Assembly (NCBI GenBank): GCA_030148165.1
Contig: JASBTZ010000013.1
Coordinates: forward strand, 1-64,000
Reading direction: 5' to 3'
DNA length: 64,000 nucleotides
From: Bacteroidota bacterium
Lineage (GTDB): Bacteria > Bacteroidota > Bacteroidia > Flavobacteriales_D > Crocinitomicaceae
Shown piece by piece: positions 53,290 through 60,858 of the stretch. The notes under the pieces were generated by a model. That model saw only the letters and a list, made by a program, of their open reading frames with translations. It was not told where the DNA came from and made no database searches. The first letter of the stretch is position 1; each line of letters opens with the position of its first letter. Made by a program: the position numbers and the translations under genes.

Positions 53290-54690
53290 ATGATAGTAGA
53301 ACAATTATATACCAAATGTCTCGCGGAAGCAGCTTATTACATCGAAAGTGACGGTGAAGCGGCTGTTATAGATCCGCTTAGAGAGACAGAACCGTATTTG
53401 GAAATTGCTCGCAACAACGGTGCAGAGATCAAATACATTTTTGAAACGCACTTTCACGCAGATTTTGTTTCGGGTCACATTGACCTTTCTAAAAAGACAG
53501 GAGCTGCGATCGTCTACGGACCAACGGCGAATCCTGGTTTTGAAGCGATAACAGCAAAAGACAATCAAGAGTTTAAGATCGGTTCCGCGACCATTCGAGT
53601 AATACACACACCTGGTCACACTCAAGAGTCAACTACCTACTTGTTGATAGATGAAAATGGTAAAGAAACAGCACTTTTTACAGGAGACACTTTATTCTTA
53701 GGAGATGTTGGAAGACCGGACTTAGCTGTGAAAACAGATCTTTCTCAGGAAGATTTGGCAAAGATGCTTTTCGATTCTCTTCGCAATAGAATAATGAAAT
53801 TCGATGATGATATTATCATATATCCTGGCCATGGTGCTGGTTCTGCTTGTGGAAAAAATATGAGCTCAGAAACTATTGGTACGTTGGGAGAGCAAAAACA
53901 AACGAATTATGCCTTGCGAGCTGACATGACCAAAGAGGAATTTGTGAAAGAGGTAACAGAAGGAATTCTTCCTCCACCACAGTATTTCCCTAAAAATGCA
54001 GTCATGAATAAAATGGGATACGATTCTTTTGATGAAGTACTCAGTAAAGGCAGCAGAGCCTTGAGTCTGGATGAATTCAAAGAAGAAGTAAGCAATGGGG
54101 CATTAATTCTTGATGTTCGCAACCAAAATGACTTCGTTAAAGGATTTATTCCTAATTCACTCTTCATTGGTTTGAATGGAACATTCGCCATGTGGGTAGG
54201 TGCGCTGATTGAAGACATCAACCAACCAATCGTCTTAATTACACCAGAAGGAAAAGAAGAAGAGGCCGTAACAAGATTATCACGAGTGGGATATGACAAT
54301 GCTGTCGGTTATCTCGATGGCGGCGTAATGACCTGGGCAGAAGCGGGAGGAGAGCTTAATACGATCACTAATATTTCAGCTGCTGATCTAGCGGAGAAAC
54401 ATGGTGATGTGGAAGTAGTAGACGTGCGAAAACCTGGCGAATACGAATCAGAACATGTAGTAGATGCCATTCATTATCCATTGGATTACATGAATGACGA
54501 TCTAAACAAACTGGATAAAGACAAAACGTATAATGTACATTGTGCAGGGGGATACAGAAGTGTGATCGCTATCTCACTCCTTATGCAAAACGGGTACAAA
54601 CACCTCATCAATGTTCTGGGCGGCTTTGGTGCCATGAAGGAAACGAACATTCCTAAAACAAATTATGTTTGTCCAACGGAATTAAAATAA
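53290..54690 (+). CDS. MBL-fold hydrolase fused to two rhodanese domains (persulfide dioxygenase-like)
   Basis: Protein of 466 residues. The metallo-beta-lactamase part (1-245) has the ETHFHADFVSGH motif (H54, H56, D58), HTPGHTQES and GDTLFLGDVGRPDL, as in ETHE1-type persulfide dioxygenases that oxidise glutathione persulfide. Rhodanese 1 (about 265-355) has no Cys in its loop (LITPEGKEEE) and is probably structural. Rhodanese 2 (about 365-455) keeps the catalytic C418 in VHCAGGYRS. Such fusions deal with sulfide and sulfane sulfur in the cytoplasm. It is transcribed alone and ends in a good terminator. A separate rhodanese lies 3 kb away (57451-57744). Confidence 0.9.
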   Translation: MIVEQLYTKCLAEAAYYIESDGEAAVIDPLRETEPYLEIARNNGAEIKYIFETHFHADFVSGHIDLSKKTGAAIVYGPTANPGFEAITAKDNQEFKIGSATIRVIHTPGHTQESTTYLLIDENGKETALFTGDTLFLGDVGRPDLAVKTDLSQEDLAKMLFDSLRNRIMKFDDDIIIYPGHGAGSACGKNMSSETIGTLGEQKQTNYALRADMTKEEFVKEVTEGILPPPQYFPKNAVMNKMGYDSFDEVLSKGSRALSLDEFKEEVSNGALILDVRNQNDFVKGFIPNSLFIGLNGTFAMWVGALIEDINQPIVLITPEGKEEEAVTRLSRVGYDNAVGYLDGGVMTWAEAGGELNTITNISAADLAEKHGDVEVVDVRKPGEYESEHVVDAIHYPLDYMNDDLNKLDKDKTYNVHCAGGYRSVIAISLLMQNGYKHLINVLGGFGAMKETNIPKTNYVCPTELK

Positions 54691-54710
54691 AGAATAACAA
54701 GTATTGAGCA

Positions 54711-54743
54711 AGCCGGTCCAATAACGGGTCGGCTTTTTCTTTT
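54711..54743 (+). terminator. Terminator after the MBL-rhodanese gene
   Basis: AGCCGGTCC (54711-54719) pairs with GGGTCGGCT, with G-U pairs in the middle and a short A-rich loop, followed by TTTTTCTTTT. It is 20 bp after the stop. Confidence 0.8.
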
Positions 54744-54778
54744 CAGAACAGTATTGTCATTTATATCGACCTTTCAAT

Positions 54779-54786
54779 TATTTTTG
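54779..54786 (+). promoter_or_regulatory. -7 box abutting the glyQS start
   Basis: TATTTTTG, full consensus, four bases (CCAC) before the ATG at 54791. An ATTG at 54753-54756 is a poor -33 match. Confidence 0.5.
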
Positions 54787-54790
54787 CCAC

Positions 54791-56329
54791 ATGGTACAAA
54801 AGGACGATAATCTAAAAGACATTATTTCGCATTCTAAGGAATACGGATTTGTCTTTCCTTCATCTGAAATATACGATGGGCTTGCTGCAACCTATGACTA
54901 TGGTCAGCTGGGTGTTGAACTCAAGAATAATATCAAAGAATACTGGTGGAAAGCAATGGTTCACATGCACGAAAACATTGTGGGCGTTGATTCCGCAATT
55001 TTCATGCATCCTACAACCTGGAAAGCTTCTGGTCACGTAGATGCTTTTAATGACCCACTCATTGACAATAAGGATTCCAAAAAAAGATATCGTGCCGATG
55101 TATTGTTAGAAGAATTTGTCGAAAAAATTCGCCAGAAGATTCAGAAGGAAGTAGAAAAAGGAAAAAAACGCTTCGGCGACGATTTTGATGAAGAGCAATT
55201 TCTCGCAACCAATCCTAATGTACTGCGAAATCAAAAGAAAATTGAAGAGACGGAAGAACGCATGAGAGCAGCACTGGAAAGTTCTGATCTAGAGGCTATC
55301 TATAATTTGATTGTTGATCTCGAGATAGTTTGTCCGGTATCCGGATCTAAGAACTGGACAGAAGTTCGACAGTTCAACCTCATGTTCTCAACCGAACTGG
55401 GCTCTGTGGCCGGAGATGCAGCGACCATATACCTGAGACCGGAAACGGCGCAGGGGATTTTCGTGAACTTTCTTAACGTTCAGAAAACAGGTCGCATGAA
55501 GATTCCTTTTGGAATTGCACAAATCGGAAAGGCTTTCAGAAATGAGATCGTTGCCCGTCAGTTTATATTCAGAATGCGTGAATTTGAACAAATGGAGATG
55601 CAATTCTTCGTTCGTCCCGGAGATGAAATGAAGTGGTATGATTACTGGAAAGAACAGCGTATTAATTGGCATAAAGCGCTCGGCCTTGGAGAAGATCGGT
55701 ATCGTTTTCACGATCATATGAAGCTTGCACATTACGCCAATGCTGCCTGCGATATAGAATATGATTTCCCAATGGGATTCAAGGAATTGGAAGGTATTCA
55801 TTCGCGGACAGATTTTGACTTAAAACAACACGAAGAGCATTCCGGGAAGAAGTTGCAATACTTCGATCCGGAATTGAATGAGAGCTACGTACCTTATGTT
55901 GTCGAAACTTCTATTGGATTGGATCGAATGTTCTTAGCCGTATTGAGCAGTTCATATAAAATGGAAGATCTGGGTGACGGTAAACAGCGAGCACTTCTTT
56001 CGATTCCTCCTGCTCTCGCTCCATATAAAGTTGCTATTATGCCTTTGACGAAAAAGGATGGGCTTCCGGAAAAAGCAAGAGAAATTATGGATGCCATGAA
56101 ATTGGACCTTAATTGTATTTATGATGAAAAGGGTGCAGCGGGTAGACGCTATAGAATCCAGGATGCAATGGGAACACCGTACTGTGTCATGGTCGATCAC
56201 CAAACATTGGAAGACAACACCGTAACCATCAGAGATAGAGATACGATGGAACAGGAACGTGTTAACGTTGACGATTTACATCAGATTATAGGAGACAAAG
56301 TAGCTATGCACAAACTGCTTACGTCTTAG
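54791..56329 (+). CDS. glyQS: Glycine--tRNA ligase (dimeric, class II)
   Basis: Charges tRNA-Gly with glycine. It has 512 residues, fitting the alpha2 type. The start FVFPSSEIYDGLAATYDYGQLGVELKNNIKEYWW is diagnostic in three short parts (FPSSEIYDG, YDYGQLG, KEYWW). Class II motif 2 is FGIAQIGKAFRNEI, with FRMREFEQMEMQFF, and motif 3 is ETSIGLDRMFLAVL. The C-terminal anticodon domain begins LAPYKVAIMPL. The predicted mRNA is leaderless, with the -7 box 4 nt from the ATG. It ends in an 11-nt overlap with the converging small membrane protein gene. Confidence 0.96.
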   Translation: MVQKDDNLKDIISHSKEYGFVFPSSEIYDGLAATYDYGQLGVELKNNIKEYWWKAMVHMHENIVGVDSAIFMHPTTWKASGHVDAFNDPLIDNKDSKKRYRADVLLEEFVEKIRQKIQKEVEKGKKRFGDDFDEEQFLATNPNVLRNQKKIEETEERMRAALESSDLEAIYNLIVDLEIVCPVSGSKNWTEVRQFNLMFSTELGSVAGDAATIYLRPETAQGIFVNFLNVQKTGRMKIPFGIAQIGKAFRNEIVARQFIFRMREFEQMEMQFFVRPGDEMKWYDYWKEQRINWHKALGLGEDRYRFHDHMKLAHYANAACDIEYDFPMGFKELEGIHSRTDFDLKQHEEHSGKKLQYFDPELNESYVPYVVETSIGLDRMFLAVLSSSYKMEDLGDGKQRALLSIPPALAPYKVAIMPLTKKDGLPEKAREIMDAMKLDLNCIYDEKGAAGRRYRIQDAMGTPYCVMVDHQTLEDNTVTIRDRDTMEQERVNVDDLHQIIGDKVAMHKLLTS

Positions 56330-56540
56330 AATGCTTTCGCTGACGATACATTCCAACCAAAACTACAATTAAAAATACCCAGGGTGCACTGTGAAGGACC
56401 AGGTCAAACCAGTCCATTCCGGTCATTGTACGGCCTAACCACAGATTTTTAAACTGTTTCCAGATATGTGCATGTGGGTAAAAAGGAGCTAATCCCAACG
56501 TCAGACACAAAATAATTGCTAACTGGAGATGCTTATTCAT
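56319..56540 (-). CDS. Small membrane protein, third gene of the sterol-desaturase operon
   Basis: Protein of 73 residues with two hydrophobic segments (about 4-20 and 45-65) and a basic end (RQRKHSKT). I recognise no family. The ATG at 56540 overlaps the stop of the desaturase by 8 nt (ATGAATAA), which fits coupled translation; a start at 56555 would overlap more. Its sequence includes HAHIWKQFKNLWLG between the segments. It is probably an accessory of the desaturase-like enzyme, inferred from position only. Confidence 0.6.
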   Translation of the reverse strand: MNKHLQLAIILCLTLGLAPFYPHAHIWKQFKNLWLGRTMTGMDWFDLVLHSAPWVFLIVVLVGMYRQRKHSKT

Positions 56541-57447
56541 CGATAATCTCTTCATTTCCTTTTCTTCTTTCTTTAAAAGGTTGGACTATATGCTGGAAAA
56601 AACCTGTAGGATAATTCTCAATGTCCTCAAATCCGAGTTCAATGTCGCGGCCACTGGACGGTATGTAATTCGTGCCGAATAGATAATCCCAGACACTCAG
56701 CGTTATTCCAAAATTCATCCCATGTGGATGTGATTTCGGTAATTCTTTTGCGTGATGCCAGATGTGCATTTTAGGATTATTAAAAATATACTTCAATGGG
56801 CCATAGTCCCACCCTACATTAGCATGGTTTAAATGACCGATCGTCGTTGCGAAAAAGTAGATGTAAAAAGCCTGACGAATATCAAAATTAAAGAGGTATG
56901 CGATAAAGGTGAATTTGAATACCTGATAGACAACGGACTCCATGAAATGGAAACGCAAATGAGCTGCAAAACCCATTTCGGTAACAGAATGATGTACTTT
57001 GTGGAATTTCCAAAGGAATTTATTCCGATGTAGGATCACATGTACACACCATTGCACAAAATCGTAGAGTAGAAAGTACAGGACGAATTGTACCCAATGT
57101 GGTAAATGTGAAAGGTCGATCAAATGTTCCGCAGGCAATCCGATCAGAGCCATCAACTTTCCAAATAACAAAAAAGTCGTTTTGGATAACGCAGCAAACA
57201 CGATCAGACCGAATAAAAAGTAATTGAAGAACATGTAAAAGGTATCGATCCAGAAATCTCTGCGTATCAACGGTTGTTTCTTTCGCCATGGGAAGAATAT
57301 TTCCAGGCTATAAACGACAATGGAAACAACGATTAGGAAGTAGAATCCGTTCGGGAATTTGAAGGGATCGGTAATAGCTCCCCAGAGATAGTTCCAGTAT
57401 CCCGTATAGGTTTTCTCTATGAGCTCCAAGACCTCCTGCATCATCAA
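56533..57447 (-). CDS. Sterol desaturase / fatty acid hydroxylase family membrane protein
   Basis: Membrane enzyme of 304 residues with four or more membrane segments and the di-iron histidine clusters of the family: HVILHRNKFLWKFHKVHHS, HLNHANVGW and MHIWHHAKELP. Members add hydroxyl groups or double bonds to sterols, fatty acids or carotenoids; the substrate here is unknown. N-terminal ATGs at 57447, 57444 and 57441 are all possible. It lies 3 nt after a rhodanese gene. Confidence 0.88.
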   Translation of the reverse strand: MMMQEVLELIEKTYTGYWNYLWGAITDPFKFPNGFYFLIVVSIVVYSLEIFFPWRKKQPLIRRDFWIDTFYMFFNYFLFGLIVFAALSKTTFLLFGKLMALIGLPAEHLIDLSHLPHWVQFVLYFLLYDFVQWCVHVILHRNKFLWKFHKVHHSVTEMGFAAHLRFHFMESVVYQVFKFTFIAYLFNFDIRQAFYIYFFATTIGHLNHANVGWDYGPLKYIFNNPKMHIWHHAKELPKSHPHGMNFGITLSVWDYLFGTNYIPSSGRDIELGFEDIENYPTGFFQHIVQPFKERRKGNEEIIDE

Positions 57448-57450
57448 CTT

Positions 57451-57744
57451 TTAATCCAGGTATTTGAGCATTTTTGTCCATGGACCACCATTGTATGCCT
57501 CAACTCCGGCAGCTTTTAATTGTCCTTTGGCAGCTCCTGAACGCATTCCGGATGCACATACAACAATCACGGGTACCCCGAGACTCTTAATTTGTTTAAT
57601 CTTGCCTGGAATTTCCCCAAGCGGAATGTTTTCAGATCCTGGTGCCGCACCTCCTGCGTATTCACCCGGATTTCTCACATCGATAATAACCGCTCCTTCA
57701 TTGAGCAGTTTCTTGTAGTCGGTTTTCTTGAAGAGTCCTAACAT
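57451..57744 (-). CDS. Single-domain rhodanese-like sulfurtransferase
   Basis: Protein of 97 residues made of one rhodanese domain: IIDVRNPGEYAGGAAPGSENIPLG in two parts (IIDVRNPGEYAG, SENIPLGEIPG) and the active loop VVCASGMRSG with C63. Small single-domain forms carry sulfane sulfur between proteins in the cytoplasm. It leads the operon with the desaturase-like enzyme and the small membrane protein; the reason for that link is not clear. Confidence 0.88.
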   Translation of the reverse strand: MLGLFKKTDYKKLLNEGAVIIDVRNPGEYAGGAAPGSENIPLGEIPGKIKQIKSLGVPVIVVCASGMRSGAAKGQLKAAGVEAYNGGPWTKMLKYLD

Positions 57745-57762
57745 AATGCGAATTAATTTCTA

Positions 57763-57770
57763 CAAATCTA
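57763..57770 (-). promoter_or_regulatory. -7 box for the rhodanese-desaturase operon
   Basis: Minus strand TAGATTTG, a full match to TAnnTTTG, 18 nt before the ATG at 57744. Confidence 0.5.
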
Positions 57771-57802
57771 ATGACAGAATAGCGGTAAATCTGTAACCAA
57801 AG

Positions 57803-58114
57803 TTACTCTTTCGTTTTTTGAAGGTAGACGCGATATCCAATCAGCGCTGGAATACCGAAAATAAATATCACTGCTGTAACCATGCCGCTTGTGGTCAAAT
57901 GAAAATCAATGATTGTTTCCATGTTTTCTTCCGAATGACCGATCCCTACAAAATAAGAAAGACTCAATGAATGAGGCTCGGTAACTTGTGTAGCACCAAC
58001 TTGATGGATTATTTCACCATCGAATAATTCGATCGGTATAAGAAATAATACCGCACTGATCACTATTGAAATAGCAATAGCATATGCGATTGATTGTTTT
58101 ATCTCAGGTTTCAC
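57803..58114 (-). CDS. Small membrane protein of unknown function
   Basis: Protein of about 103 residues with two membrane segments (about 9-27 and 76-95) and an outer loop between them. I know no family. I prefer the GTG at 58114, which gives the basic start KPEIKQ, over the ATG at 58159: the latter would overlap the start codon of the divergent glycosyltransferase and lie upstream of a perfect -7 box (58133-58140). Confidence 0.55.
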   Translation of the reverse strand: MKPEIKQSIAYAIAISIVISAVLFLIPIELFDGEIIHQVGATQVTEPHSLSLSYFVGIGHSEENMETIIDFHLTTSGMVTAVIFIFGIPALIGYRVYLQKTKE

Positions 58115-58132
58115 CTTGTAATTTGTATAGAA

Positions 58133-58140
58133 CAAAGTTA
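58133..58140 (-). promoter_or_regulatory. -7 box for the small membrane protein
   Basis: Minus strand TAACTTTG, a full match, 18 nt before the GTG at 58114. It lies inside the longer reading frame that begins at 58159 and so argues against that start. Confidence 0.5.
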
Positions 58141-58144
58141 CTCT

Positions 58145-58152
58145 TATTTTTA
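58145..58152 (+). promoter_or_regulatory. Candidate -7 box abutting the glycosyltransferase start
   Basis: TATTTTTA, one mismatch to TAnnTTTG, five bases before the ATG at 58158. It is weaker than the others but has the same short spacing as dusB, AsmA and glyQS. Confidence 0.3.
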
Positions 58153-58157
58153 CAGGC

Positions 58158-59264
58158 ATGAAGTCGAAACTTGGCTATTTATGTGGCTCCGTGAGCTGGG
58201 GTGGACTGGAAATGAATCACGTTCGAAATGCTAAATGGATGCAGGAGCGCGGATATCAGGTGTGTTTTCTTTGTGTGAATGATTCTCCGGTAGCAAAATA
58301 TGCAAACGAGCAAGGTGTTCCGACTCATTTCATTGAAAGACATAAGAAATACTATGATTTCAAAAAGGCTTCGAAACTGGCTGATTATTTACTTAAGAAT
58401 GAATACACACATGTGTTGATCAGGTCGAATGAGGACATGTCAATTACTGCTGCTGTAAAGCGCAAGCTAGGAAAAAAGATCTTCACGGCTTACTTTATGG
58501 AAATGCAACTAGGTGTCAAGAAGACCAACCTCTTTCACACCATTCGATACAGCTATATTGATCTTTGGTCTTGCCCTTTGAATTGGCTTGCAGAACAGGT
58601 TGAAACGATGACCAAATTTAAAAATCAACTGGTTGTCATTCCATCGGGAATAGATCGCTCATCCTTTAACATCTCCATCTCCCAAGAAGAAGCCAGAAAG
58701 TTACTCGACCTACCTTCCGGGAAAAGAATTTTTGGACTTATTGGCCGGTTTGATCCACAGAAGGGTCAACTTTTATTACTTGAAGCTACAGAACTTGCTA
58801 AGAATAAAGATTTTCATGTGGTTTTACTCGGTGAGCCAACTGTTAATGAAGGAAACGACTACTTTGAAGCCATGAAGGCGAAGATCGACTCAGAAGGACT
58901 AAATGGTCGTGTTTCTATTCGTCCATTCATGCAAGATGTTTCTCCTTTCTTTCGAGCTGTCGACTGGTTTGTGATGGCTACCAAGGCAGAAACCTTCGGT
59001 ATGGTGACAGTCGAATCCCTAGCTTGCGGCACGCCTGTATTAGGAAGTAATGCGGGTGGAACTCCGGAAATACTAACCGGAGGCGAAACCAAAGGAGGGG
59101 TACTTTTTGAAACACTCAATTCAAAAGATCTGGCAGCTAAGATTGATCAAATATGCCAGGAAGAATTGCAAATTCCCGAAAAACAGCTAATGGAAATGGC
59201 GAAAAAGTATGATCACCATAGGGTTTGCGAAATGGTCGAAAAGGCACTTCAGGTAACTGTTTGA
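58158..59264 (+). CDS. Glycosyltransferase family 4 (GT-B fold)
   Basis: Sugar transferase of 368 residues. The N-terminal half starts GYLCGSVSWGGLEMNH with the glycine loop for the acceptor side. The donor half begins VVIPSGID, then FGLIGRFDPQKGQ, and the sugar-nucleotide motif TKAETFGMVTVESLACGTPVL with the two acidic residues of the EX7E motif, followed by SNAGGTPE. The donor and acceptor are unknown. It is likely to act at the inner face of the membrane on a lipid or envelope glycan. A histidine kinase follows 43 bp later. Confidence 0.9.
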   Translation: MKSKLGYLCGSVSWGGLEMNHVRNAKWMQERGYQVCFLCVNDSPVAKYANEQGVPTHFIERHKKYYDFKKASKLADYLLKNEYTHVLIRSNEDMSITAAVKRKLGKKIFTAYFMEMQLGVKKTNLFHTIRYSYIDLWSCPLNWLAEQVETMTKFKNQLVVIPSGIDRSSFNISISQEEARKLLDLPSGKRIFGLIGRFDPQKGQLLLLEATELAKNKDFHVVLLGEPTVNEGNDYFEAMKAKIDSEGLNGRVSIRPFMQDVSPFFRAVDWFVMATKAETFGMVTVESLACGTPVLGSNAGGTPEILTGGETKGGVLFETLNSKDLAAKIDQICQEELQIPEKQLMEMAKKYDHHRVCEMVEKALQVTV

Positions 59265-59307
59265 TAATCTTTTCAGTATAATGTCGTTAGATTAGCACGT
59301 ACTGCGG

Positions 59308-60858
59308 ATGAATCTGTACTCAAATAAACAAAAATGGAAGATCGTTCTTCTTGTCTTTGCCCTGCTTTTAGTAGGTGCATCGCTATTTGTGTCCAATGAG
59401 ATTGTATCAAAAGTAGCTCAACGCGAAAAGGATCGTGCACAGCAATGGGCCGGCGCTATTAAAAAGAAAATCGAGCTGGTGCGTCTCACGAATAACACCT
59501 TTTCGAAGCTTCGTGAAAACGAACGAAAGAAAATGGAAGTCTGGATCGATGCCACCAAGGAAGTATCGAAAGCAACAAGTCTGGATGTTCAGATGAGCTA
59601 TGAATTCCCCTTAAAGATCATAAGCGAAAACAAAGATATCCCCGTTATCGTCCTCGATGACGATCAACTCGTATCCGGTTTTAGAAATCTGGATTTTGAT
59701 ACAAGCGATTTAAGAACGGCATACCCGGATATATCCTCCAGGGAACTGACTCAGTTAATGGAAGACTCTCTGGTTGCCCTGGCTAATTCCTGGAGTAAAA
59801 AAAACCCTTCCTTCACCATTGAGATTTATGAAGGCTTATTCATGACCTATTACTACAACGATTCAAAAGAAATTGAGCGACTCGAAACGGAACGAGATTC
59901 TTTAATCCAGTCTTTCAATAACGATCTTATAAATAATGAGAGTCTGGTTCCGGTCTTACTGGTCGATTCTACATCGAAAGAGATCATCGGAACTAATGTA
60001 GCGGAATACAATGACCCGAAAAAGGTAGACCAGTATATCAGCGATATGTCTGCAGCCAATACTCCAATCATCATCGATTTTAAAAGTGGCCAAAAAAGCA
60101 TTTTGTACTACGATAATAGCCCGGAATTGAAACAATTACAGTATTTCCCTTATATCCAGTTTCTCTTGATCGGATTGTTTGCACTGATTGGGTACATCAT
60201 CTTCAGTACATATCGAAAGGCTGAACAAAATCAGGTTTGGGCAGGAATGGCAAAGGAAACTGCTCATCAACTCGGAACTCCTTTATCTTCCCTCATGGCT
60301 TGGATTCAGATGTTGGAGTCTCAGGATATCGACCCGATGGTAACTCAGGAAATGCACAAAGATGTTGACCGATTGAATAAAGTGACAGACCGCTTTTCCA
60401 AAATCGGTTCCGGTGCACAAATGGATTGTGATAATTTAAGTGAGACGGTTGATGGTGTTATGAGCTACTTAAGACCACGCATATCGGATAAGGTCGACGT
60501 ACTTACTGAAATTCCTATGAATGTTGTAGTGAAGCACAGTCGCTCTCTCTTGGAATGGGTAATCGAAAACATCTGTAAAAACGCCGTTGATGCAATGGAG
60601 GGTGAGGGAAAATTAAAGGTGTCCATTGTCAAAAATAGCGACTGGGTCCACATTGATATTACCGATAACGGTAAAGGAATTCCTTCGAATCAGTTTAAGA
60701 CCATCTTCGAGCCGGGTTATTCAACGAAAAAAAGAGGTTGGGGTCTTGGACTTTCTCTTGTAAAAAGAATCATTACCGAGTACCACAAAGGCAAAGTATT
60801 TGTGCTCGAATCACAGGTCAACGAGGGAACCACTTTCAGAATTAGTTTGCCCTTATAG
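59308..60858 (+). CDS. Membrane sensor histidine kinase with large periplasmic domain
   Basis: Kinase of 516 residues. TM1 is about 11-29 and TM2 about 280-300, enclosing a periplasmic sensor of some 250 residues whose family I do not recognise; it has helical ends and a mixed core. HisKA has H320 in GMAKETAHQLGTPLSSL. The ATPase domain has NICKNAVDAMEG, DNGKGIP and GWGLGLSLVKRI. There is no HAMP domain and no response regulator beside it. It overlaps the converging last gene by 6 nt. Confidence 0.9.
   Translation: MNLYSNKQKWKIVLLVFALLLVGASLFVSNEIVSKVAQREKDRAQQWAGAIKKKIELVRLTNNTFSKLRENERKKMEVWIDATKEVSKATSLDVQMSYEFPLKIISENKDIPVIVLDDDQLVSGFRNLDFDTSDLRTAYPDISSRELTQLMEDSLVALANSWSKKNPSFTIEIYEGLFMTYYYNDSKEIERLETERDSLIQSFNNDLINNESLVPVLLVDSTSKEIIGTNVAEYNDPKKVDQYISDMSAANTPIIIDFKSGQKSILYYDNSPELKQLQYFPYIQFLLIGLFALIGYIIFSTYRKAEQNQVWAGMAKETAHQLGTPLSSLMAWIQMLESQDIDPMVTQEMHKDVDRLNKVTDRFSKIGSGAQMDCDNLSETVDGVMSYLRPRISDKVDVLTEIPMNVVVKHSRSLLEWVIENICKNAVDAMEGEGKLKVSIVKNSDWVHIDITDNGKGIPSNQFKTIFEPGYSTKKRGWGLGLSLVKRIITEYHKGKVFVLESQVNEGTTFRISLPL

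Noticed and set aside
55388-55801. 137-codon frame antisense to glyQS
   Set aside because: It sits inside conserved synthetase motifs and has no features of its own.
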